Positions 1 to 6,731 of a stretch of DNA of 27,259 bases are shown in pieces. A program made the translations under genes and the position numbers. Source of the stretch: an uncultured bacterium (lineage in GTDB: Bacteria; Bacillota; Clostridia; Lachnospirales; Lachnospiraceae). Where the stretch lies: positions 1 to 27,259 of the forward strand of contig CAJMRM010000043.1 in assembly GCA_905215775.1 (NCBI GenBank). Reading direction: 5' to 3'. Every line of letters begins with the position of its first letter. Positions within the stretch are counted from its first letter, which is position 1. The notes under the pieces are model-generated. The model was not told the origin of the DNA. It searched no databases and saw only the letters and a program-made list of their open reading frames with translations.

Positions 1-1
1 T

Positions 2-154
2 ACGGCGGCAGGAGATAAAAACGGAAACGTATACGGCGGCCATTTAAGCGCCGGAACGGTGGGAGCGACCCTGGAAATGGTCATCACGGTGATCGACGGG
101 ACTGTGGACCGGGTAAAGGATCCGGATACGGGGCTGAACATCTTTAAATTCTAA
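2..154 (+). CDS. PPC/DUF296 domain protein, C-terminal fragment
   Basis: The first 50 codons are the end of a gene that begins before the window and stops with TAA at 152-154. The visible protein contains GNVYGGHLSAGTVGATLEMV followed by a DPDTGLNIFKF ending. This matches the last strands of the PPC (plant and prokaryote conserved, DUF296) domain, in which a GGHL motif and a final (D/E)P.TGLN motif are typical. Bacterial members are small trimeric proteins of unclear function, and some are thought to bind DNA. Only the C-terminal third can be seen, so any N-terminal fusion is invisible. The family call is fairly firm; no function can be given. Confidence 0.72.
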   Translation, partial: TAAGDKNGNVYGGHLSAGTVGATLEMVITVIDGTVDRVKDPDTGLNIFKF

Positions 155-175
155 AAGAAATGCGGACTGGATGGG

Positions 176-214
176 ATCCGGCGGGGCGGAACAGGGAAAA
201 ACGCTCCGCCGGAT
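176..214 (+). terminator. Possible terminator hairpin after the PPC gene
   Basis: A 12-bp stem (176-187 with 203-214, one G-T pair) encloses a 15-base loop, 21 bases after the upstream stop codon. It is followed only by TCTTGAC, so the U-tract is poor. It may be a weak terminator. It ends two bases before the -35 box of the greA promoter. Confidence 0.42.
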
Positions 215-216
215 TC

Positions 217-245
217 TTGACAATATAAGGGGTTCACGCTATAAT
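217..245 (+). promoter_or_regulatory. Consensus sigma-A promoter for greA-lysS
   Basis: TTGACA at 217-222 and TATAAT at 240-245 are separated by exactly 17 bases, so both hexamers and the spacing match the housekeeping sigma consensus perfectly. Transcription would start near 252, leaving a leader of about 50 bases before the greA start at 305. A full-consensus promoter suggests strong constitutive expression. Confidence 0.85.
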
Positions 246-304
246 ACACTGGATGTTAGTATAAAGGGGCAGTTTGCCCTGAATATAAAGGAAGGTATGA
301 CGTC

Positions 305-787
305 ATGGCAGATAAGAAACACATTTTGACTTATGCAGGACTGAAAAAATATGAAGATGAGCTTCAGGATCTTAAAGTAAACCGCCGTCGTGAGATCGCC
401 CAGAAGATCAAAGAGGCCAGAGAACAGGGAGACTTATCCGAGAACGCCGAGTACGACGCCGCCAAGGACGAGCAGAGGGACATCGAGGCCAGGATCGACG
501 AGCTGGAGAAGCTGTTAAAGAATGCAGAAGTCGTTGTTGAGGATGAAGTAAACCTTGACAAGATCAGCATCGGCTGTGTTGTCAAAGTATATGATGTGGA
601 GTTTGAGGAGGAGATGGAGTTTAAGCTAGTTGGCTCCACCGAGGCCAACAGCCTTCAGAATAAGATCTCCAACGAATCTCCGGTGGGCCATGCGCTGATC
701 GGAAGAAAGGTCGGCGATGTGGTGGACGTGGAGACCCAGGCTGGAATGCTCCAGTATAAGGTATTGGATATCAAGAGAGTGGATTAA
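305..787 (+). CDS. greA: Transcription elongation factor GreA
   Basis: GreA rescues backtracked RNA polymerase by inserting its coiled coil into the secondary channel and stimulating transcript cleavage. The 160-residue length is normal for the family. Residues about 10-75 form the N-terminal antiparallel coiled coil. The acidic tip signature GDLSENAEY lies at 42-50, with Asp43 and Glu46 as the metal-coordinating residues. The C-terminal FKBP-like domain (about 83-160) contains the family-typical SPVGHALIGRKVGD stretch. The ATG is preceded by AAAGGAAGG at 287-295, and the gene follows a consensus promoter. lysS begins 22 bases downstream, a greA-lysS pairing seen in other Firmicutes, so the two are probably co-transcribed. 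Confidence 0.97.
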   Translation: MADKKHILTYAGLKKYEDELQDLKVNRRREIAQKIKEAREQGDLSENAEYDAAKDEQRDIEARIDELEKLLKNAEVVVEDEVNLDKISIGCVVKVYDVEFEEEMEFKLVGSTEANSLQNKISNESPVGHALIGRKVGDVVDVETQAGMLQYKVLDIKRVD

Positions 788-809
788 TTACTAAAAGGAG
801 AGAAGAGCA

Positions 810-2798
810 GTGGCAGAGCAGGGAAACCAGAAGAAGGGAAACGGCCAGGAGCAGGATATAAACCAGCTTCTTAAGGTGCGCCGTGAAAAGTTAGCAGAGC
901 TTCAGGCAAACGGAAAGGACCCGTTCCAGATCACAAAATATGACGTGACTGTGCACAGCACAGACGTAAAAGAGCAGTATGCAGAGTATGAGGGAAAAGA
1001 GGTTTCCATCGCCGGACGTATGATGAGCAAGCGCGTGATGGGAAAGGCCTCCTTCTGCAACGTCCAGGACCTGAAGGGAAATATCCAGTGCTATGTGTGC
1101 CGGGACGACCTGGGCGAGGACACCTATAAGGATTTCAAGAAAATGGATATCGGCGATATCGTGGGAATCAAGGGCTTTGTATTTACCACAAAGATGGGAG
1201 AGATCTCGATCCATGCCCATTCCGTGACCCTGCTTTCCAAGAGCCTCCAGATCCTTCCGGAGAAGTTCCACGGGCTGACCAATACGGATATCCGTTACCG
1301 TCAGAGATATGTGGACCTGATCATGAACGAGGACGTAAAGGATACCTTTATCAAGCGCTCCAGGATCCTGGCTGCCATCCGTAAATATCTGGCCGGCGAG
1401 GGCTTTATGGAGGTGGAGACCCCCATGCTGGTATCCAACGCCGGAGGAGCTGCCGCAAGACCCTTTGAGACCCATTTCAACGCACTGGACGAGGATCTGA
1501 AGCTCCGCATTTCCCTGGAGCTTTACTTAAAGAGACTGATCGTGGGCGGCATGGAGCGTGTGTATGAGATCGGCCGTGTATTCCGGAACGAGGGACTGGA
1601 TACGAGACACAATCCGGAATTTACCTTAATGGAGCTTTACCAGGCATACACCGATTACCACGGCATGATGGACCTGACGGAGAATCTGTACCGCTTTGTG
1701 GCCCAGGAGGTTCTGGGAACCACAAAGATCGTTTATAATGGAATCGAAATGGATCTGGGCCAGCCCTTTGCACGGATGACCATGGTGGAGGCCGTTAAGA
1801 AGTATTCCGGCGTGGACTTTGACGAGATCCATACCCTGGCAGAGGCCAAGGCTGCGGCCAAGGAGCACAACATTGAGGTGGAGGCCCGTCACAAAAAGGG
1901 CGATATCTTAAACCTGTTCTTCGAGGAGTTTGTAGAGGAGCACCTGGTACAGCCCACCTTTATTATGGACCATCCGGTGGAAATCTCTCCCCTTACGAAG
2001 AAGAAGCCGGAGAATCCGGAGTATACCGAGCGGTTTGAGTTCTTTATGAACGGCTGGGAGATGGCCAACGCGTATTCCGAGCTCAACGATCCCATCGACC
2101 AGAGAGAGCGCTTTAAGGTCCAGGAGGAGCTGCTGGCCCAGGGAGACGAGGAAGCCAACCACACAGACGAGGATTTCTTAAACGCCCTGGAGATCGGTAT
2201 GCCTCCCACAGGCGGCATCGGCTTCGGAATCGACCGTATGTGCATGCTGCTGACCGATTCTGCCGCGATCCGCGATGTGCTGCTCTTCCCCACCATGAAG
2301 AGTCTGGACGCCGGAAAGAAGGAAGAGAAGAAGGCGGTTTCCTTAGAAGCTGCCCTGGATCAGGCCTCCGGAGTCCTTGCACAGCAGCTGGAGACTGCGC
2401 CGGCAGCAAAGGCAGAGCCGGTGGACTTCTCCAAGGTCAAGATCGAGCCGCTGTTCGAGGATCTGGTGGATTTCGATACCTTTGCCAAATCCGATTTCCG
2501 TGTGGTGAAGATCGAGGAGTGCGAGGCGGTTCCCAAGTCCAAGAAGCTGCTTAAGTTCATCTTAAACGACGGAACGGACCGGAAGCGCACCATCTTAAGC
2601 GGGATCCATGATTACTATGAGCCGGAGGAGCTGGTTGGAAAGACCTGTGTGGCCATCACCAACCTGCCTGCAAGAAAAATGATGGGCATTCCTTCCGAGG
2701 GTATGCTGATCTCTGCCGTATATGAGTACGACGGACGGGAAGGACTGAACCTGCTGATGCTGGACGATGCGATCCCGGCAGGTGCAAAGCTGTACTAG
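810..2798 (+). CDS. lysS: Class II lysyl-tRNA synthetase with C-terminal tRNA-binding domain
   Basis: This enzyme charges tRNA-Lys with lysine. Residues about 60-145 form the N-terminal OB-fold anticodon-binding domain. The class II catalytic core includes motif 1 around IRYRQRYVDL (161-170), motif 2 GRVFRNEGLDTRHNPEFT (255-272) and motif 3 GGIGFGIDRM (468-477). Standard bacterial LysRS is about 490-505 residues and ends soon after motif 3. This 662-residue protein continues through a charged Ala/Glu-rich linker (about 500-550) into an extra domain at about 553-662. That domain, with DFRVVKIEECEAVPKSKKLL and NLPARKMMGIPSEGM, is an EMAPII/Trbp111-like tRNA-binding OB fold, as found at the C terminus of many MetRS proteins. 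The start is GTG at 810, set by AAAGGAG just upstream. A terminator follows at 2853-2904. The synthetase identity is certain and the domain call is firm. Confidence 0.97.
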   Translation: MAEQGNQKKGNGQEQDINQLLKVRREKLAELQANGKDPFQITKYDVTVHSTDVKEQYAEYEGKEVSIAGRMMSKRVMGKASFCNVQDLKGNIQCYVCRDDLGEDTYKDFKKMDIGDIVGIKGFVFTTKMGEISIHAHSVTLLSKSLQILPEKFHGLTNTDIRYRQRYVDLIMNEDVKDTFIKRSRILAAIRKYLAGEGFMEVETPMLVSNAGGAAARPFETHFNALDEDLKLRISLELYLKRLIVGGMERVYEIGRVFRNEGLDTRHNPEFTLMELYQAYTDYHGMMDLTENLYRFVAQEVLGTTKIVYNGIEMDLGQPFARMTMVEAVKKYSGVDFDEIHTLAEAKAAAKEHNIEVEARHKKGDILNLFFEEFVEEHLVQPTFIMDHPVEISPLTKKKPENPEYTERFEFFMNGWEMANAYSELNDPIDQRERFKVQEELLAQGDEEANHTDEDFLNALEIGMPPTGGIGFGIDRMCMLLTDSAAIRDVLLFPTMKSLDAGKKEEKKAVSLEAALDQASGVLAQQLETAPAAKAEPVDFSKVKIEPLFEDLVDFDTFAKSDFRVVKIEECEAVPKSKKLLKFILNDGTDRKRTILSGIHDYYEPEELVGKTCVAITNLPARKMMGIPSEGMLISAVYEYDGREGLNLLMLDDAIPAGAKLY

Positions 2799-2852
2799 GA
2801 GGAGTCTCCGAAGGTACGCCATAAACCCGGGATAAGGCGGGAAGCTGGGGCT

Positions 2853-2904
2853 GCTGCAAAAGAAGCGGATTCTTTGAGCGTTTCTTTTGCGGCGGTCCTT
2901 TTTT
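2853..2904 (+). terminator. Rho-independent terminator of greA-lysS
   Basis: A 12-bp stem (2853-2864 with 2882-2893, one G-T pair) is followed within eight bases by CCTTTTTT. It begins 54 bases after the lysS stop. The separation between stem and T-run is slightly larger than ideal. The rest of the 234-base gap before the next gene holds that gene's promoter and little else. Confidence 0.65.
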
Positions 2905-2965
2905 GCTGCTGTGGGCCGGGAACGGCAGGAACTTCCCCGGAACCGGCCGGTTTTTGCAAAACGAA

Positions 2966-2994
2966 TTGAATTTCCTGGTGAATAATGGTAAGAT
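2966..2994 (+). promoter_or_regulatory. Promoter for the amidohydrolase/DUF1847 pair
   Basis: TTGAAT (2966-2971) and TAAGAT (2989-2994) are separated by 17 bases. They lie 38 bases upstream of the amidohydrolase ATG at 3033 and just after the lysS terminator, which is where a promoter is expected. Confidence 0.6.
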
Positions 2995-3032
2995 GAAGGG
3001 AGAACAATTCTGAAAGCAGGTGACAGTTCCCC

Positions 3033-3845
3033 ATGGAAACACAGGTCATAGACTTCCATACCCATATTTATCCGGTGGCCCTGGCCAGACGGGCCATGGA
3101 GGTGGTCAGGCGGGAGGGCGATCCCTACGACAGCCTTCCCATCCGGGAAAACCTCCTCAGGCGTATGGAGGAAGCCGATATTTCCCTGTCGGTGGTCCAG
3201 CCGGTGGTATCCAGGCCGGAGACCCAGACCGACGTGAACCGGTTTGCGCGGGAGATCGTGAGAACCAATCTCATTTCCTTTGGAGGCCTCCACCCGGACT
3301 GTCCTCATGTACTGGAGGAGATCGAGAAATTAAAGGATCTGCATATGGCCGGGGTCAAGTTTCATCCCCCGTTCCAGAGGGTGCATCTGGAGGACGGAAA
3401 ATACAGGGAAATGTGGGGACGGATCAATCACCTGGGACTGCCTGTGCTGATCCACTGCGGCTGCGCCAAGGTTCCCAGCCCCTACGATCTGCACCCGGCA
3501 ACCGCAGAGTGGATCATCCGTCTTCTTCCGGACGTACCGGTGATCCTGGCCCATATGGGAGGCCTGTCCATGGACCGGACCGGGGAGGACCGGCTGTATC
3601 ATATGCCGGAGAACGTGTATATCGATACGGCAATGAGCGCAGAATTCCAGGATAAGGACGAGTTCGAGCGGATCGCCGGCGCCTTCGGACCGGAGCGGGT
3701 GGTGTTTGGAAGCGACTTTCCATATGGAAGCCAGAAGGCGGCGATCCGCCTGATAGAGGAAACGGGATTTTCTCCGGAGGAAAAGGCGGCGATCCTGGGA
3801 GGCAACGCCAGAAGGATCTTAAAGGACAGCATACGGAAGCGTTAA
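3033..3845 (+). CDS. Amidohydrolase family (PF04909-type) metal-dependent hydrolase
   Basis: A 270-residue TIM-barrel hydrolase of the amidohydrolase-2 type. The strand-1 metal-binding motif is DFHTH (His9, His11). GVKFHPP (His111), VLIHCG (His141) and LAHMGG (His174) supply further metal or catalytic histidines, and GSDFPYG carries the family's catalytic Asp228. All expected barrel motifs are present, so it should be active. The family includes decarboxylases and C-C or C-N hydrolases, and the substrate cannot be read from the sequence. There is no signal peptide, so the enzyme is cytoplasmic. AGGTGA lies upstream of the ATG. The DUF1847 gene follows after 33 bases and is probably co-transcribed, but the pairing does not reveal a pathway. 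Confidence 0.85.
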   Translation: METQVIDFHTHIYPVALARRAMEVVRREGDPYDSLPIRENLLRRMEEADISLSVVQPVVSRPETQTDVNRFAREIVRTNLISFGGLHPDCPHVLEEIEKLKDLHMAGVKFHPPFQRVHLEDGKYREMWGRINHLGLPVLIHCGCAKVPSPYDLHPATAEWIIRLLPDVPVILAHMGGLSMDRTGEDRLYHMPENVYIDTAMSAEFQDKDEFERIAGAFGPERVVFGSDFPYGSQKAAIRLIEETGFSPEEKAAILGGNARRILKDSIRKR

Positions 3846-3878
3846 AATGGGATCAGATGAGAAAAAGGAGAGGATAAG

Positions 3879-4508
3879 ATGTACACATGTGCAAGCTGCA
3901 CGGTCCATGCGTGCAAGGATCCGGACCATAAGGATATGCCGAAGAACTGCCCCATGCGGCAGGAGGCTTTGGTGGCCGAGGCAAAGGCAGAGTATCAGAA
4001 ACCGGAGGTGCAGAAATTTTTTGTGACCTCCTCAGAGATCGAGCACGACGGCTACTGCCAGTGGCCAAGGCTGAAGGAAACGATGGTATTCTGTAAACGG
4101 ATGGGATACAAAAAGATCGGCCTGGGCTTCTGCATCGGCTTTTCCAAGGAGGCCAGGATCGTGGCGGATCTCTTTAGGAATGAGGGCTTTACGGTGGTAT
4201 CGGCTGTCTGCAAGTCCGGCGGCATGGATAAGACTGAGGCCGGGATCCCCGATGAAAAGAAGCTGAAGCCAGGGCAGTATGAGGCCATGTGCAACCCCAT
4301 TCTCAAGGCAAAGCTCTTAAATGAGCAGAAAACGGATTTCAATATCGCCCTGGGGCTCTGTGTGGGCCACGATTCTCTGTTTTACCAGTATTCCGAGGCC
4401 AGGGTTACTACACTTGTGGTCAAGGACCGGGTCCTGGCCCATAATCCGGTGGGAGCCATCTACTGTGCGGAGGGCTATTTTAAGAACCGTCTGAAGATCG
4501 AAGAATAG
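3879..4508 (+). CDS. DUF1847 family cysteine-rich, probable metal-binding protein
   Basis: A 209-residue cytoplasmic protein recognised as DUF1847, a family of unknown function in anaerobes. The N terminus has a compact Cys cluster (Cys4, Cys7, Cys12, Cys24) that looks like a zinc or Fe-S site. Seven more cysteines follow at 60, 72, 85, 111, 138, 161 and 196, several in motif-like settings (GFCIGFSKEA, AVCKSGG, GLCVGHDSLF). Eleven cysteines in 209 residues without a signal peptide suggests metal or redox chemistry; that is inference. AAAAAGGAGAGG precedes the ATG. The gene lies 33 bases after an amidohydrolase gene, with no terminator seen between them. Confidence 0.8.
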   Translation: MYTCASCTVHACKDPDHKDMPKNCPMRQEALVAEAKAEYQKPEVQKFFVTSSEIEHDGYCQWPRLKETMVFCKRMGYKKIGLGFCIGFSKEARIVADLFRNEGFTVVSAVCKSGGMDKTEAGIPDEKKLKPGQYEAMCNPILKAKLLNEQKTDFNIALGLCVGHDSLFYQYSEARVTTLVVKDRVLAHNPVGAIYCAEGYFKNRLKIEE

Positions 4509-4586
4509 CCGTTGAAACAAAAGAAATAGGGACAGGCCGCCGCGCATATGCTTTTATAAGCGGAAGCGTATGGGCGGAGGAATCTT

Positions 4587-4841
4587 ATGCGGATGAGCGA
4601 GCTAAAGCGTAAGGAGGTCATCAACGTCTGCGACTGCAGGCGTCTGGGATTTATCGGAGATCTGGAATTTGATCCGTGTACGGGCCAGATCAAAGCCCTG
4701 ATCGTCCCGGGACCTGGCTGTGTCTGCGGCTTTCTGGGCCGGGAAAAGGAATTTGTGATCCCCTTTGAGGACGTGTGCCAGACGGGGGATGATATTGTCC
4801 TGGTACGGCTCCGGGAAGAATCGTCCAGGCCGCAGAAATAA
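4587..4841 (+). CDS. ylmC: YlmC/YmxH family PRC-barrel protein
   Basis: An 84-residue single-domain PRC-barrel protein of the YlmC/YmxH group, which is common in spore-forming Firmicutes. Its biochemical role is unknown, and it is often labelled sporulation-related from its distribution. The MRMSELKRKEVINVCDCRRLGFIGDLEFD beginning is family-typical in outline, with a G.I.DLEFD turn and a late FVIPFEDV strand. GGAGG at 4576-4580 selects the ATG at 4587 over the ATG two codons later, although either is possible. A hairpin (9-bp stem, 4545-4553 with 4564-4572) sits immediately upstream of this ribosome site and could modulate translation. nrdR starts 19 bases downstream. Confidence 0.85.
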   Translation: MRMSELKRKEVINVCDCRRLGFIGDLEFDPCTGQIKALIVPGPGCVCGFLGREKEFVIPFEDVCQTGDDIVLVRLREESSRPQK

Positions 4842-4860
4842 AGGAAGTGAGGAAAAGAAA

Positions 4861-5316
4861 ATGAAATGCCCATTCTGCAATGCGTCGGATACGAAGGTCA
4901 TCGACTCCAGGCCGGCGGACGACAACAGCTCCATCAGGCGGAGAAGACAGTGCGAGCAGTGCGGCCGGCGGTTCACCACATATGAAAAGCTGGAGACGAT
5001 GCCGCTGATGGTCATAAAAAAAGACGATTCCAGAGAAACCTATGACCGTTCCAAGCTGGAGAAGGGGATCCTCCTTTCCTGCCATAAGCGGCCGGTTTCC
5101 TCCCAGGAGATCAGCGCGGTGATCGACGAGATCGAAAACCAGATCTTCAACATGGGAGAACGGGAGATCCCGGCGTCTTTGATCGGGGAGCTGGTGATGA
5201 AGAAGCTGAAGGACGTGGACGAGGTGGCTTATGTGCGGTTTGCCTCCGTTTACAGAGAGTTCAAGGACGTGAACGCGTTCATGGAGGAGCTGGCCAAGTT
5301 CCTCAATAATAAGTAG
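4861..5316 (+). CDS. nrdR: Transcriptional repressor NrdR
   Basis: NrdR is the ATP/dATP-sensing repressor of ribonucleotide reductase genes. This 151-residue protein has the N-terminal zinc ribbon (Cys3, Cys6, Cys31, Cys34 in MKCPFC and CEQCGRRF). An ATP-cone domain follows at about 49-139, with the usual beginning (VIKKDDSRETYDRSKLEKGI) and a late VAYVRFASVYREF. An in-frame ATG exists further upstream, but the zinc ribbon begins exactly at 4861 and GTGAGGAAAAG lies just before it. No reductase gene is in the window. It lies in a compact ylmC-nrdR-yqeG cluster, with yqeG starting 8 bases later. Confidence 0.97.
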   Translation: MKCPFCNASDTKVIDSRPADDNSSIRRRRQCEQCGRRFTTYEKLETMPLMVIKKDDSRETYDRSKLEKGILLSCHKRPVSSQEISAVIDEIENQIFNMGEREIPASLIGELVMKKLKDVDEVAYVRFASVYREFKDVNAFMEELAKFLNNK

Positions 5317-5324
5317 AGGCGCGT

Positions 5325-5834
5325 ATGTTAGAGAGTTTTTTCCCAGATGAATATGTGGACAGCGCCTATGGGATCCCGTATGAGGAACTGTACCAGAGAG
5401 GGTACCGCGGGATCATCTTTGATGTGGACAACACCCTGGTTCCCCACGGTGCTCCGGCGGATGCCCGTTCCATCGGCCTGTTTGAGCGTCTGCGGGCCAT
5501 GGGCTTTTCCACCTGCATCCTTTCCAATAATAAGGAGCCGCGGGTGGCTCCCTTTGCCGGCCAGGTAAAAAGTCCTTATATATTTAAGGCTGGAAAACCG
5601 TCGGTAAAGGGCTACGGACAGGCCATGGAGGTCATGGGAACGGAGCGTGAGAATACGCTCTTTGTCGGGGACCAGCTTTTTACCGACGTATGGGGGGCCA
5701 GAAGAACGGGCCTTTACAGCATCCTCACAAAGCCCATGGATCCCCATGAGGAGATCCAGATCGTTTTCAAACGATATCTGGAGGCAGTGGTGCTGCGGGC
5801 CTATGAGAAAAAAAGACGGCGGCCGGCTCCGTGA
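5325..5834 (+). CDS. yqeG: YqeG family HAD-IIIA phosphatase
   Basis: A 169-residue cytoplasmic HAD phosphatase of the YqeG family. Motif I is FDVDNTL, with nucleophile Asp33 and acid/base Asp35. Motif II is around ILSNNK (65-70), motif III Lys is in KAGKPS (91), and motif IV is GDQLFTD (115-121). There is no cap domain, in keeping with HAD subclass IIIA. The physiological substrate of the family is not established. The gene starts 8 bases after nrdR, with only a weak AGAGG ribosome site, so translation may be coupled. The C terminus is basic (KKRRR). Confidence 0.92.
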   Translation: MLESFFPDEYVDSAYGIPYEELYQRGYRGIIFDVDNTLVPHGAPADARSIGLFERLRAMGFSTCILSNNKEPRVAPFAGQVKSPYIFKAGKPSVKGYGQAMEVMGTERENTLFVGDQLFTDVWGARRTGLYSILTKPMDPHEEIQIVFKRYLEAVVLRAYEKKRRRPAP

Positions 5835-5860
5835 CCTTGCAGCCGCTCATCCGCGTCTCC

Positions 5861-5922
5861 TTCTGCCCGCATGCAGCGGACAAGAAGGGCCTGGCGTCTG
5901 GCCGGTGGAGATCCGGGCAGAA
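5861..5922 (+). other. Stem-loop between yqeG and efp
   Basis: A perfect 9-bp inverted repeat (5861-5869 with 5914-5922) encloses a 44-base loop that holds smaller GGCC repeats. No T-run follows directly; the next T-rich stretch is TTTTTG near 5961. It could be a processed 3' end or a weak terminator for ylmC-nrdR-yqeG. The role is unknown. Confidence 0.35.
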
Positions 5923-5976
5923 AATGCGTATGAAAACGGGTTTTCTGAACCGCTGCCTGATTTTTGTAAAAAATAG

Positions 5977-6005
5977 TTGAAAACATAGGCATTATAGTAT
6001 AAAAT
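5977..6005 (+). promoter_or_regulatory. Promoter for efp
   Basis: TTGAAA (5977-5982), a 17-base spacer and TAAAAT (6000-6005) lie 61 bases upstream of the efp start. Together with the terminator at 6657-6696 they make efp a single-gene transcription unit. Confidence 0.7.
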
Positions 6006-6066
6006 AGGATAGAATCAGCCATAAGCGTGAAATGAGAGAATCAGATTTTAAGGAGGAATATCATTT

Positions 6067-6624
6067 ATGGTATCAGCAGGCGATTTTAGAAATGGCGTGA
6101 CACTTGAGATTGACGGTCAGGTAGTACAGATCATGGAATTCCAGCACGTAAAGCCGGGCAAGGGCGCCGCTTTCGTTAGAACTAAATTAAAGAACGTTAT
6201 CAACGGCGGTGTAGTTGAGAGAACCTTCCGTCCCACTGAGAAATTTCCGGCAGCAAGGATCGACCGCGTGGACATGCAGTATTTATATGCAGACGGCGAT
6301 CTTTACAACTTCATGGACAACAACACCTACGAGCAGGTTGCCTTAAATAAGGATATCGTTGGCGATGCCTTAAAGTTCGTAAAGGAAAACGAGATCGTTA
6401 AGGTATGTTCCTACAACGGCAGCGTATTCTCCGTAGAGGCTCCCTTATTCGTTGAGCTGGAGATCACCGATACAGAGCCGGGCTTCAAGGGCGATACAGC
6501 AACTGGCGCTACAAAGCCGGCAACCGTTGAGACTGGCGCACAGATCAACGTTCCGTTATTCGTGAGCACTGGCGACCGCGTAAAGATCGATACCCGTACA
6601 GGCGAGTATCTGTCCAGAGCTTAA
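6067..6624 (+). CDS. efp: Translation elongation factor P
   Basis: EF-P binds between the ribosomal P and E sites and relieves stalling at polyproline. The 185-residue length and three beta-barrel domains are standard. The tip loop HVKPGKGAAF carries Lys32, the position post-translationally modified in many bacteria; no modification enzyme is encoded in the window. The C-terminal domain has GAQINVPLFVSTGDRVKIDT, the EF-P signature region. An ideal AAGGAGGA lies at 6050-6057. Leucine is mostly TTA here (6 of 10 codons; CTG only 2), unlike its neighbours, where CTG dominates. Promoter and terminator flank it tightly. Confidence 0.98.
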   Translation: MVSAGDFRNGVTLEIDGQVVQIMEFQHVKPGKGAAFVRTKLKNVINGGVVERTFRPTEKFPAARIDRVDMQYLYADGDLYNFMDNNTYEQVALNKDIVGDALKFVKENEIVKVCSYNGSVFSVEAPLFVELEITDTEPGFKGDTATGATKPATVETGAQINVPLFVSTGDRVKIDTRTGEYLSRA

Positions 6625-6656
6625 GCTTCGGAAAGGAAAAAAGAACATTGAAAACA

Positions 6657-6696
6657 GGAGTCCCGTGGAAGGTTCATGGGACTTCTTTTGTTTTTT
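6657..6696 (+). terminator. Strong rho-independent terminator of efp
   Basis: An 11-bp stem (6657-6667 with 6675-6685, two G-T pairs) with a 7-base loop is followed by TTTTGTTTTTT. It begins 33 bases after the efp stop. Confidence 0.9.
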
Positions 6697-6731
6697 ATGG
6701 GGAAAACTATATATTTTAAGGAGGTTGTGAA

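Noticed and set aside
2938..2957. AACCGGCCGGTT palindrome followed by TTTTT after lysS
   Set aside because: A perfect palindrome with no loop can form only a small strained hairpin; the hairpin at 2853-2893 is the better terminator. It could be a backup.
3020..3655. Long open frame overlapping the amidohydrolase in another frame
   Set aside because: Gly/Pro/Arg-rich translation typical of a shadow of a GC-rich gene; the amidohydrolase frame carries all family motifs.
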